Source: Polaribacter sp. MED152 | Lineage (GTDB): Bacteria > Bacteroidota > Bacteroidia > Flavobacteriales > Flavobacteriaceae | Reading direction: 5' to 3' | DNA: 64,000 nt | Assembly (NCBI RefSeq): GCF_000152945.2 | Contig: NC_020830.1 | Span: 1,684,501-1,748,500, forward strand | In this document: positions 17,938 through 26,298 of the stretch, piece after piece | Position numbering within the stretch: the stretch's first letter is position 1 | Layout: each line of letters starts with the position of its first letter | Position numbers and translations under genes: made by a program | The notes under the pieces: model-generated | Told to the model about the DNA's origin: nothing | The model's database searches: none | What the model saw: only the letters and a program-made list of their open reading frames with translations

Positions 17938-19524
17938 ATGAAAAATCAAAAAAAACTTAACAGGAGAGATTTTATTAAGCTAAGTTCTATAGCCTCAGCA
18001 TCATTACCTATTGCACTGAGTGGTTTTCCTGTATTTGCAAAAGAGAAACCTAATAATTATCAGTTTACAGAAAATAATGAGAATGTTGAGAATGTTCTTG
18101 TTTTAATACAACTTCAAGGAGGAAATGATGGTTTAAACACTATTTTTGATTTGAATGAATATGCCAATTTGCAATCAGTTCGTTCAAATATTATAATTCC
18201 AGAAAATGAATTGTTAAGTCTAAATGGTTCTACTTACGTGCATCCTTCATTAGAAAAAATGAAAGAAATTTGGGATCAAGAAAAATTAGGAATTATTCAA
18301 AATGTGGGTTACCCAAATCAAAATAGATCTCACTTTAGGTCTACTGATATTTGGAACTCTGCATCAGATGCCAATGAATTTGTTGCTTCTGGTTGGTTAG
18401 GTCGTTATTTTGATGTCAATCACAGCAGTTTCCCATCAAATTATCCTGATGCCACAAATCCAGATCCATTTGCAATTACAATTGGTAAAGTAGTTTCTGA
18501 AACATGCCAAGGTGTAAATTCTAACTTTTCTTTGGCTATTGAAGATCCAGAGAATCCAGGTACAGCACTAGTATCTAACACAAGTACAATACCCAATAAT
18601 TGTTATGGAGATGCTTTAAGTTTTGTAAACGAAACTATAGCGCAAACCAACGCATATGCAGAAGTTATACAAAATGCAGCAAGTTCTGGCACTAACAAAT
18701 CTAATAAATATACAGACTCAGACTTATCAGAAAAGTTAAAACAAGTGGCTAAATTAATCGCTGGCGGTTTACAAACAAAAGTTTATGTTGTGCAAATTGG
18801 TGGTTTTGATAATCATGATAATCAAGTTGTAGAAAGCGATAAAAAAACAGGCCAACATGCAAGTTTACTACAAGAATTGTCAGAGGCTATGGCTGCTTTT
18901 CAAGATGATTTAGAACTTTTAAACATAGATCAAAAAGTATTGGGAATGACCTATTCTGAATTCGGGAGACGTATACGTTCTAATGGAGGTTTAGGTACAG
19001 ATCATGGTTCTGCTGCACCTTTATTTTTATTCGGAAATTGTGCAAAAAATCAAATTTTAGGTGATGCTCCAGAAATTGATACGCAAGTAGATGATCAAGA
19101 AGGTGTGCAAATGCAATTCGATTTCAGAAATATTTATAGCACCATTTTAACAGATTGGTTGGGTGCTACAAAACAAGAATCTGAAACCGTACTTTTTAAT
19201 AATTTTGAAGCTCTACCTATTTTTAAAGTAAATTGCAATGCTACTTTAACATCAGATACTAGTATTAATAACGACTCTGTTTTTAAGGTGTATCCTAACC
19301 CTACTACAGACTTTGTAATTTTTAATTTTACAGGTAGCAATGCCAACACAAAAATTACTTTATACAATGCAATTGGGGCTGTAGTAAAAGTAATTGCTAA
19401 CACCACTTTTAACGATTCCAATCATACAGTTAAAATTGATTTACAATCCTTACCAAGAGGCAATTATTTTATTCATTATCAAACGAAAGGAAACTCTAAA
19501 ACCAAAAAATTGTTGAAGTACTAA
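17938..19524 (+). CDS. DUF1501 protein with twin-arginine-like signal and T9SS sorting domain
   Basis: A 528-residue protein. The N-terminus has NRRDFIKLSS followed by a hydrophobic stretch, a Tat-like signal. The body is DUF1501: VLIQLQGGNDGLNT, NRSHFRSTDIWNS, IGGFDNHDNQ, TYSEFGRRIRSNGGLGTDHGSAAP. The fold is related to alkaline phosphatase/sulfatase-like enzymes as far as I recall. The last about 80 residues are a type A T9SS sorting domain (VYPNPTTDFVIF, then GAVVKV, LPRGNYFI). It should therefore be carried across the outer membrane. It starts 3 nt after DUF1800, as one operon. Confidence 0.92.
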   Translation: MKNQKKLNRRDFIKLSSIASASLPIALSGFPVFAKEKPNNYQFTENNENVENVLVLIQLQGGNDGLNTIFDLNEYANLQSVRSNIIIPENELLSLNGSTYVHPSLEKMKEIWDQEKLGIIQNVGYPNQNRSHFRSTDIWNSASDANEFVASGWLGRYFDVNHSSFPSNYPDATNPDPFAITIGKVVSETCQGVNSNFSLAIEDPENPGTALVSNTSTIPNNCYGDALSFVNETIAQTNAYAEVIQNAASSGTNKSNKYTDSDLSEKLKQVAKLIAGGLQTKVYVVQIGGFDNHDNQVVESDKKTGQHASLLQELSEAMAAFQDDLELLNIDQKVLGMTYSEFGRRIRSNGGLGTDHGSAAPLFLFGNCAKNQILGDAPEIDTQVDDQEGVQMQFDFRNIYSTILTDWLGATKQESETVLFNNFEALPIFKVNCNATLTSDTSINNDSVFKVYPNPTTDFVIFNFTGSNANTKITLYNAIGAVVKVIANTTFNDSNHTVKIDLQSLPRGNYFIHYQTKGNSKTKKLLKY

Positions 19525-19560
19525 ATTTCGATTAAATTTACTTTTCAAAATAAGTAATTT

Positions 19561-20511
19561 ATGAAATTTCAAACCACGATTCTTTTAGAAAAACAATCTA
19601 GAAACCTCATAGATTACAACTCAAAAATTCTATTATTAGGTTCTTGTTTTTCAGAGAATATTGGGCAAAAATTAGATTATTTTAAATTACAAAATTATCA
19701 AAATCCTTTTGGTATTTTATTTCATCCAAAAGCTATAGAGCAATTTATAACTGATATTATCAATACAAAAACTTTTACTAAAGATGATTTAATATTTCAG
19801 AATGAAAGGTATCATAGTTTTGACGCGCATTCTTCGTTAAGCGAAGTTGATGAGAATATGATTTTAAACAATCTAAATTCTCAAATTATAGCAACTTCTA
19901 AATTCTTAAAAAACACTTCTCATTTAGTGATTACTCTAGGTACAGCTTGGGTTTATCGTTTTATTGAGGATGATAAAATTGTGGCTAATTGCCATAAAAT
20001 TCCCCAGAAAAAATTTTTAAAAGAACTATTAACTATTACTGAGATAAGTGAGAGTTTAGAAGCAATTATTTCTTTAGTAAAAAATGTAAATCCAGATATT
20101 AATCTGCTCTTCACAGTATCTCCTGTAAGACATTTAAAAGATGGATTTGTAGAAAATATGCAAAGTAAGAGTCATTTAATTTCTGCCGTTCATGAAGCAA
20201 TTGACAAAAGAAATAATATTCACTACTTCCCTGCTTATGAGATAATGATGGATGAACTTAGAGATTATAGATTCTATACAGAAGATATGATACACCCTAA
20301 TCATACAGCAATACAATACATTTGGGAGAAATTTACATTTACTTGGTTTTCTGAAAACACAAAAGCAAGCTTAAAAGAAATTGATACAATTCAAAAAGGA
20401 ATTGCACACAAACCATTTAATCCTAAAAGCAAAGAACATTTAAAATTTTTGCATAATTTATCGTTAAAACAAGAGCTATTAACTTCTAAATTTCCACATA
20501 TATCCTTTTAA
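19561..20511 (+). CDS. GSCFA domain protein (SGNH-like)
   Basis: A 316-residue GSCFA family protein named after its motif, here GSCFSENIGQKL near residue 30. Other blocks are NPFGILFHP, VITLGTAWVYR, FTVSPVRHLKDG and the C-terminal DMIHPNHTAIQYIWEKF (DxxH-like). The family belongs to the GDSL/SGNH hydrolases, so acyl or acetyl esterase activity is likely. There is no signal peptide. It follows the DUF1501 gene by 36 nt and may share its transcript. Confidence 0.88.
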   Translation: MKFQTTILLEKQSRNLIDYNSKILLLGSCFSENIGQKLDYFKLQNYQNPFGILFHPKAIEQFITDIINTKTFTKDDLIFQNERYHSFDAHSSLSEVDENMILNNLNSQIIATSKFLKNTSHLVITLGTAWVYRFIEDDKIVANCHKIPQKKFLKELLTITEISESLEAIISLVKNVNPDINLLFTVSPVRHLKDGFVENMQSKSHLISAVHEAIDKRNNIHYFPAYEIMMDELRDYRFYTEDMIHPNHTAIQYIWEKFTFTWFSENTKASLKEIDTIQKGIAHKPFNPKSKEHLKFLHNLSLKQELLTSKFPHISF

Positions 20512-20513
20512 AA

Positions 20514-20529
20514 TAAGGCATTTGGCGTA
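20514..20529. promoter_or_regulatory. Operator-like site 1 (CA-WW-TGGCGTA)
   Basis: TAAGGCATTTGGCGTA is an imperfect inverted repeat about 50 nt ahead of the DUF6498-like gene. It shares CA-WW-TGGCGTA-TT with the site at 21299-21314. The pair suggests one DNA-binding protein, possibly the NarL-type regulator encoded downstream. Confidence 0.35.
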
Positions 20530-20579
20530 TTTATAATTATGAATAGTTTTTATTGATTTGTAGTTCTAAAATTTACTGC

Positions 20580-21293
20580 GTGATTAAGAAGATATTATAT
20601 CCTACACCTCAAAATGCATTTATCTGGTTAAGTAGCATTTATTTGCTTTTCTTACTATACCTGGGCAAAGCAAATGCCCTTACTATTTTGTTTGCCTACT
20701 TTCTAGAAACCATTTTAATAGGCATTTTTAATGCATTAAAAATGGCAACTACAATTTGTTTTGGCAAGTCTAAAACTAAGAATGTTACCTTAATTCTTTT
20801 CTTTGCAGTACATTATGGTTTTTTCGTAGCCATACAATCCATATTCGGCTTTGCACTTTTTAGTATGGGCAAAAGTAGCATCATAAAAGAACCCTTTAAC
20901 CTCATAGAAAATTATACCACAATTTTGCAATTAGAAGACATAAAATATGCCTTACCTGCCATTATTTTTGCGCACTTGGGTAAATTTATTACAGATTATA
21001 TTGCTCAAAAAAAGTATCTAAAATTTACAACCAAAGAGTTGATGTTTAAACCCTATTTAAGAATTTTTATCCAGCAATTTGTTGTAATTATTTCGTTTTT
21101 CTTTATTTTTCTTGATAATGGTGCAGGCTTAATTGCCGCTGTTTTATTAATTGTTTTTCGACTTATTGTCGATTTATTTTTTGAATCTATAAAAGAAAAC
21201 TCAGCAATTCTAGACTCACTCTCTGTAAAATTAGCCAATGAAAAAGCTACTGCAGATGAAATTAAAAAACAACTAATTTCTTATACCGAATAA
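20580..21293 (+). CDS. DUF6498-like integral membrane protein
   Basis: About 237 residues, with roughly six membrane helices (FIWLSSIYLLFLLYL, LTILFAYFLETILIGIF, LILFFAVHYGFFVAI and others). The pattern resembles DUF6498 proteins of unknown function. I chose the GTG at 20580, giving MIKKILYPTP. A longer frame begins with TTG at 20553, but that lies within TTGATTTG, a near match to the TAnnTTTG -7 box. The C-terminus is a soluble charged helix. An operator-like repeat lies upstream. Confidence 0.7.
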   Translation: MIKKILYPTPQNAFIWLSSIYLLFLLYLGKANALTILFAYFLETILIGIFNALKMATTICFGKSKTKNVTLILFFAVHYGFFVAIQSIFGFALFSMGKSSIIKEPFNLIENYTTILQLEDIKYALPAIIFAHLGKFITDYIAQKKYLKFTTKELMFKPYLRIFIQQFVVIISFFFIFLDNGAGLIAAVLLIVFRLIVDLFFESIKENSAILDSLSVKLANEKATADEIKKQLISYTE

Positions 21294-21298
21294 AAATA

Positions 21299-21314
21299 TA
21301 CGTCAAATGGCGTA
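21299..21314. promoter_or_regulatory. Operator-like site 2 (TACGTCA-AA-TGGCGTA)
   Basis: A 16-bp inverted repeat with 7-bp arms and one mismatch, 55 nt ahead of the secreted 363-residue protein gene that begins the run of genes leading to the two-component system. The right half matches the site at 20514-20529. A TAACTTTA box (21351-21358) downstream could be the -7 element of the promoter it controls. Confidence 0.4.
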
Positions 21315-21369
21315 TTGTAAGCGCTTTCCTTTCTTGTGACTTTTGTAGAGTAACTTTAAAACACTAAAA

Positions 21370-22461
21370 ATGAAAAATTTGGCACTTCTTGTATTTGCTT
21401 TTTGCATATCTTTTGTAAGTACTGCTCAAAATATTGGAGACTTGAAAATCACATCTAAAAAATATGGGATGAGCACCATGAAAAAAGCACCTAAAAAAAT
21501 ATACATCAACACTTTTAACGTAAACTTTGAGATGTATAAGGAAGCAATAGATTTTAAAGCTGGTGGAAATGGAGGTAGAATTGGTGGCAATACAAGTAAT
21601 GCAACTGCTAAAGCTGCTGTTGGTTTAGATGGTATTGATGCAAATTTAATGCTTGCAAAAACAAACGAACTTTACAAGAATTTTATTGATAGAATTACGA
21701 AAGAAGGTTATGAAATAATAACTTTTGATACTGCAGAAAACACTGGTGTTTTTGAAGGATGGCAAAAGGCCTCAGGGCCTGCTATTGGTGAAAGTATTTC
21801 TGGAATTATTAATGTAATTCCTGAAGGTTATACTACTTTCTACAAACGAAAAACTGATAAAGGAGAAGTAAAAAAAGGTTTTTTAGGCGGTATTGGCTTA
21901 CAATCTAAATTATCTAAAGCGCTAAATGATGCTATTGTTGCAGACGTAAATTTATACGTTATGTTTTCTGAGGAAGGCAGTGATTGGATGAAAGGTAAAG
22001 CAGCCAAGGTTAAAATTAAAACCAATTTAAGATTGATAAATAACCATGCCATATCTGTTCCTCAAAAATTGAAAAAGAAAAAAACCACTATGGGTAAGCT
22101 ATTTGGTTCTGTAAAAATTGCTGGGGCATCAGATACTTATCCTGCAAGTTCAAACATTACTTTTTCTCAAGGTAAATCTGGCTTAGGAACAAAATCTTCT
22201 TTTATTGGAACTTTAAAAGGTGACGAAGAAATTGAGGGAGTTATGAAAAAAGAAAAAATTGTAGCCTATCAAAAACAAGGTTCTTTTGTACCTACATCTT
22301 TTTCTACCTTTTCTAATTATTTAGATGCAAAAGCAGATCGATTTTCTACTACAACAAAATGGATTCCTGTAGATGCCACAAAATTTGCAAACGGATTCTA
22401 TAACGCTTGTAACACATTTTTAAACAAACAGTTAGACGCTTTATTTTCTAAGTTAAACTAA
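21370..22461 (+). CDS. Secreted protein of unknown function
   Basis: I do not recognise this 363-residue protein. A signal peptide is clear (LALLVFAFCISFVSTAQ, cleavage near residue 20). The mature part is basic, with a Gly/Asn-rich patch near 70-80 (GGNGGRIGGNTSNATA) and no Cys-rich or membrane segment. It has predicted beta strands such as KKIYINTFNVNFEMY and ADVNLYVMFSE. The location is probably periplasmic or outer-membrane associated. It is followed after 1 nt by a small lipoprotein gene, with which it must be cotranscribed. Confidence 0.8.
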   Translation: MKNLALLVFAFCISFVSTAQNIGDLKITSKKYGMSTMKKAPKKIYINTFNVNFEMYKEAIDFKAGGNGGRIGGNTSNATAKAAVGLDGIDANLMLAKTNELYKNFIDRITKEGYEIITFDTAENTGVFEGWQKASGPAIGESISGIINVIPEGYTTFYKRKTDKGEVKKGFLGGIGLQSKLSKALNDAIVADVNLYVMFSEEGSDWMKGKAAKVKIKTNLRLINNHAISVPQKLKKKKTTMGKLFGSVKIAGASDTYPASSNITFSQGKSGLGTKSSFIGTLKGDEEIEGVMKKEKIVAYQKQGSFVPTSFSTFSNYLDAKADRFSTTTKWIPVDATKFANGFYNACNTFLNKQLDALFSKLN

Positions 22462-22462
22462 G

Positions 22463-22855
22463 ATGAAAGCATTACAACTTTTATTGTGTCTTATTGTTTT
22501 TTTGTTACTTTTTAGTTGCTCTGAATATGGCAAAAAATTACAATATGATAAAACAGAAGTTTACTATACAGATTTAGTTGAAAAAGAGGAAGCAGAAAAG
22601 TTGGGCGATTTTTTAGTATCATCAAAATTTGCAGGTGAAAACGAAAAATCGGTTCAACTTTCTAAAAATAAAGAAAACAATCATTATCCATTTAGAATGG
22701 TAACTACCACAGATGCTGCAGAAAGTGAAACCTATGAAGCTATATTTAAAATGTATGCTCAACAATTATCTGATTCTGTCTTTAACAAACAACCTTTAGA
22801 CTTTCATGTTTGTGATAATACTTTTCAAACGCTAAAGGTCATCACTTTCAAATAA
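22463..22855 (+). CDS. Small lipoprotein of unknown function
   Basis: A 130-residue protein with a lipoprotein signal ending FLLLFSC (Cys19). The mature part starts SEYGKKLQYDKTEVYYTD and is predicted mixed alpha/beta; I know no family for it. The Tyr-Tyr-Thr segment and the C-terminal LDFHVCDNTFQTLKVI look like a compact folded domain. It begins 1 nt after the secreted protein gene, so the two are likely partners. Confidence 0.75.
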   Translation: MKALQLLLCLIVFLLLFSCSEYGKKLQYDKTEVYYTDLVEKEEAEKLGDFLVSSKFAGENEKSVQLSKNKENNHYPFRMVTTTDAAESETYEAIFKMYAQQLSDSVFNKQPLDFHVCDNTFQTLKVITFK

Positions 22856-22902
22856 AAAACACTATCTATAGTAGCTTTAAAAACAACTTAAAACACCTAT
22901 AA

Positions 22903-23181
22903 ATGCAAGGATATCCCCCAATTTTAATTTTTATAATCATTGCATTTATGGTGTTATTGATTGTTTTTTTATCCAATTCTTATTATCAATTAAAGAGAAG
23001 AGAGCATACTAAAATTAAAATTTTAATGAAGACCATTTTAGAGGAAAATAACGCAACTTTATTATTAGAACATGAAAATAGTTCTCTTAAGGTGGTGATG
23101 CAATCAATTAAATTGAAGCTAAAAATAGTGAATGTAAACCTTCTAAATATTCAATTTTCGCTTTTAGAAATCTTACATTAA
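22903..23181 (+). CDS. Small membrane protein, hypothetical
   Basis: 92 residues: one N-terminal membrane helix (PILIFIIIAFMVLLIVFLS) followed by a basic helical cytoplasmic part. No family is recognised. The gene fills the gap between the lipoprotein gene and the histidine kinase and ends 40 nt ahead of it. TAGCTTTA about 25 nt upstream of its ATG may be a variant -7 box. It could be a real accessory protein of the kinase or a chance frame; composition and placement favour real. Confidence 0.5.
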   Translation: MQGYPPILIFIIIAFMVLLIVFLSNSYYQLKRREHTKIKILMKTILEENNATLLLEHENSSLKVVMQSIKLKLKIVNVNLLNIQFSLLEILH

Positions 23182-23221
23182 ATTGTTTTTTTTAACTTGG
23201 TTACCTGATTTACTTTTACTT

Positions 23222-25327
23222 ATGAAAAAGACCTTACTCGTATTTGCCCTATTATTAATGGCAAATACCTCTATTTTATTAGCTCAAAACAATACTATAA
23301 ATAGTTTAAAAACTTCACTCACATTAGCTAAAACCAAAAAACAAAAAGCGGCTACTTACTTACTTTTAATCGATAATTATTTTAGCTCTAACAAGGATTC
23401 TGCAGAATTCTATTTAAAAAGAACCTTACAATTTACAGAATCAGAACCTACACTTCAAGTAAGTTACATTAGTGCCATTTTAAAGTATGCACAACTATTT
23501 ATTGTTAAAGGAGATTATAAAGAATCAGAAAAATATTATAATAAAGCTTGGGCAATTTTAAAAGACAACTACAATTACGAGTTATACTCTAAATATTATG
23601 GAGATTTTGGTGTTTTGCATTTTTATAAAGGCGATTTTAAAGGTGCTTTAAACAATTTTTCTAAAGCATTAGAATTGGCTGAAAAAGAGCAAATAGACGA
23701 GGATCAACTACGCTTTTTAAATAATAAAGCATTAGCTATGTCTTATTTAGGAGAAGCTGAAGCTTCTTTAGACGTTCATAAAAAAGCCATTTTTTTAGCT
23801 GAAAAGTTAAACGATTCTACAGCACTTGGTAAATCTTTTAACAACATTGGTTTAATTTACGAGGACATGAAAGAGTACAATAAAGCTTTAGAGTTTTATT
23901 TAAATGCATTAGAAATTAAAAAGAATGGAACCAGCCAAATAGATGTTGCAAATAGTTTATACAACGTGGCTGGTATGTATAAAGAAATTGGTGAAAAAGA
24001 AAATGATACCTCTTTGTATATGAAAGCAGAAAATTACTACCAGCAGTCTTTAGAGTTAGGTGGTAAAATTAATTACGGAAAAATTATTTTATATACTAAA
24101 ACAGGGCTAGCTCAATTGGCAACAGCTAGAAATAAACCCAAAAAAGCTATTGAAATTTATAAAACAGTTATTCCAGAAGCAACAAATTCGAATGACAATC
24201 AAACTTTAAGGTTAACCTATTTAAATCTTGGTGTTAATTATTTAAAGATTAATCAATTGAATACAGCAGAAAACTATTTATTACAAGCAAAACCTTTAAT
24301 AGAATCTTCGAATAAACCTTCAGATAAGGCTAAATTGTATAAAAATTTATCAAAATTATATGCAGATAAAAATCAATTTAAAGTTGCATATGAGTTTTTT
24401 GAACAACAATACAATTTAGAGCAAGAATTGTCTAAAAACTCGTTACAAAATAAAATTTCTGATTTTGAAATTAAATACGAAACTGCTAAAAAAGAGAAAG
24501 AAATTGCAGAGCAAAAAGAACAGTTATTAGCACAAGAACTTGATATAAAAAACAGAAATTTATATGCTCTTTTGCTTAGTTCTGCTTTAATTATTTTAGG
24601 TATAATCTTTTTCGCTATCTACAAAAGAAATCAGCTTAAAAGAAATCAACTGCAAAAAGAAATCGATTTAAAAGATGCACTTGCTACCATAAAAACTCAA
24701 AACAGATTGCAAGAACAGCGCCTTAGAATTTCTAGAGATTTGCACGATAATATTGGCTCTCAACTCACCTTTATAATTTCTTCTATAGACAATTTAAAAT
24801 ATGTGTCTAAAGATGCAAATGAAAAACTGAAAGAAAAACTATCTAATATAAGCACATTTACAGGAGATACCATTCATCAACTAAGAGACACAATTTGGGC
24901 AATGAATAAAAGTACTATTTCTGTAGAGGATTTACACTCTAGAATATTATCATTTATAGAAAAGGCAAAAGTTTCTGTACCAAATATCGATTTTAATATC
25001 TCTTATGATATTGATGCAAATAAAAGTTTTCCTTCTATAGTAGGCATGAACGTTTTTAGAGTAATTCAAGAAGCCATTAATAACGCTTTAAAATATGCAG
25101 AAGCATCTAAAATAAATGTAGAACTTGCCAAAAAGGAAGCTCATTTTTTAATTAAAGTTTCTGATAATGGTAAAGGTTTTAATTTAAAAACTGTAGAACT
25201 TGGCAATGGTTTAAGCAATATGGAAAAAAGAATGAGCGAAATCAATGGCTCTGTAATTATAAATTCTGAACTTAAACAGGGAACAGAAATCATTTTAAAA
25301 ATTGCTTTAGAAAACAAAATAACATGA
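23222..25327 (+). CDS. TPR-containing sensor histidine kinase (HisKA_3 type)
   Basis: 701 residues from the ATG at 23222, which gives a proper signal peptide (MKKTLLVFALLLMANTSILLAQ); a TTG 39 nt upstream would spoil it. The periplasmic part consists of about six TPR repeats (for example KSFNNIGLIYEDMKEYNKAL). One membrane helix follows (ALLLSSALIILGIIFFAIY), then a coiled coil, the dimerisation/phosphoacceptor box RISRDLHDNIGSQL, and an HATPase_c domain (N box VIQEAINNALKYA, G box VSDNGKGFN, GNGLSNMEKRM). The partner regulator overlaps by 4 nt. The signal sensed is unknown. Confidence 0.93.
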   Translation: MKKTLLVFALLLMANTSILLAQNNTINSLKTSLTLAKTKKQKAATYLLLIDNYFSSNKDSAEFYLKRTLQFTESEPTLQVSYISAILKYAQLFIVKGDYKESEKYYNKAWAILKDNYNYELYSKYYGDFGVLHFYKGDFKGALNNFSKALELAEKEQIDEDQLRFLNNKALAMSYLGEAEASLDVHKKAIFLAEKLNDSTALGKSFNNIGLIYEDMKEYNKALEFYLNALEIKKNGTSQIDVANSLYNVAGMYKEIGEKENDTSLYMKAENYYQQSLELGGKINYGKIILYTKTGLAQLATARNKPKKAIEIYKTVIPEATNSNDNQTLRLTYLNLGVNYLKINQLNTAENYLLQAKPLIESSNKPSDKAKLYKNLSKLYADKNQFKVAYEFFEQQYNLEQELSKNSLQNKISDFEIKYETAKKEKEIAEQKEQLLAQELDIKNRNLYALLLSSALIILGIIFFAIYKRNQLKRNQLQKEIDLKDALATIKTQNRLQEQRLRISRDLHDNIGSQLTFIISSIDNLKYVSKDANEKLKEKLSNISTFTGDTIHQLRDTIWAMNKSTISVEDLHSRILSFIEKAKVSVPNIDFNISYDIDANKSFPSIVGMNVFRVIQEAINNALKYAEASKINVELAKKEAHFLIKVSDNGKGFNLKTVELGNGLSNMEKRMSEINGSVIINSELKQGTEIILKIALENKIT

Positions 25328-25977
25328 GTTTAAAAATTTGTATTGCAGAAGATAATTACTTTTTAACCAAAGCCATTAAAGAAAAATTGTCATTTTTTGA
25401 TGATATTTCTGTAAAGTATCATGCAAATAATGGTGCTGAACTTATTGGTAAATTAGAGGAGAACCATAACATAGATGTTGTTTTAATGGATATACAAATG
25501 CCAGAAATGGATGGTATTAAAGCAACAGGATTGGTAAAGAATAAATACCCTCAAATAAAAGTTATTATGCTAACAGTGGTAGATGATGATGAGTATATTT
25601 TTAACGCCATCAAAGCAGGTGCGAATGGCTATTTATTAAAAGAAATTGATGCAGAAAATCTCTACAAAAGCATTATAGAAGTTACAGAAGGTGGTGCACC
25701 AATGTCACCAAGTATTGCCTTAAAAACTTTAAACCTATTAAGAAACCCAACAATAGCAACTGAAAAAATAGAAGAATCTGATACTATTAAATTAACAAAA
25801 AGAGAAACCGAAATTTTAATACAGTTAAGTAAAGGCTTAAACTATAATAGTATTTCTGATAACTTAATAATATCACCTTCTACTGTTCGTAAACATATAG
25901 AAAACATTTACAAAAAATTACAGGTTCACAGTAAAATGGAAGCTGTAATGAAAGCTCAAAAAAGAAATTTGATTTAG
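25324..25977 (+). CDS. NarL/FixJ-type response regulator
   Basis: 217 residues. The receiver domain has acidic residues in IAEDN, phospho-acceptor Asp in VVLMDIQMPEMDG, and the Lys of LLKEID. The LuxR-type helix-turn-helix is at the C-terminus (LTKRETEILIQLSKGLNYNSI, then SPSTVRKHIENIYKKL). It is translationally coupled to the kinase (ATGA). A natural guess for its targets is the pair of related inverted repeats at 20514-20529 and 21299-21314, in keeping with dimeric LuxR-type binding. Confidence 0.95.
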   Translation: MSLKICIAEDNYFLTKAIKEKLSFFDDISVKYHANNGAELIGKLEENHNIDVVLMDIQMPEMDGIKATGLVKNKYPQIKVIMLTVVDDDEYIFNAIKAGANGYLLKEIDAENLYKSIIEVTEGGAPMSPSIALKTLNLLRNPTIATEKIEESDTIKLTKRETEILIQLSKGLNYNSISDNLIISPSTVRKHIENIYKKLQVHSKMEAVMKAQKRNLI

Positions 25978-26288
25978 TCTTCTAAATGTTGTGCTACGTT
26001 TTGCCAAGGGCCACCATTAATTACATCTAGTCCGTTTTGTTTTAAGAACTGAGTAGCTTGTCCACTTCTACCTCCACTTCTACAAACAGCAATAATTGGT
26101 TTTTCCCAAGCCTTTATTTGATCTAATTCTGTAGGAATCAAGTTTAATACAATATGTTTTGCAGCTCGTATATGGCCTTCATCCCATTCCATTTGTGTTC
26201 TCACATCTAATATTACTGCATCTTTTCCTAAATAATTTTTGATTTCATCACTCATATCTTTCCTTTTAAAAATGTCAAATAAACCCAC
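25974..26288 (-). CDS. Rhodanese-like domain protein
   Basis: A 104-residue single-domain rhodanese: VILDVRTQMEWDEGHI, then the active-site loop CRSGGRSGQA with the catalytic Cys, and GLDVINGGPW. It probably transfers sulfur or binds persulfide. The start used is a GTG giving MGLFDIFKRK; an ATG 33 nt inside (26255) is possible. It lies 10 nt after the aromatic hydroxylase gene on the same strand and so is likely cotranscribed. Its 3' end overlaps the response-regulator gene by 4 nt, convergently. Confidence 0.88.
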   Translation of the reverse strand: MGLFDIFKRKDMSDEIKNYLGKDAVILDVRTQMEWDEGHIRAAKHIVLNLIPTELDQIKAWEKPIIAVCRSGGRSGQATQFLKQNGLDVINGGPWQNVAQHLED

Positions 26289-26298
26289 GTTATTTTGT

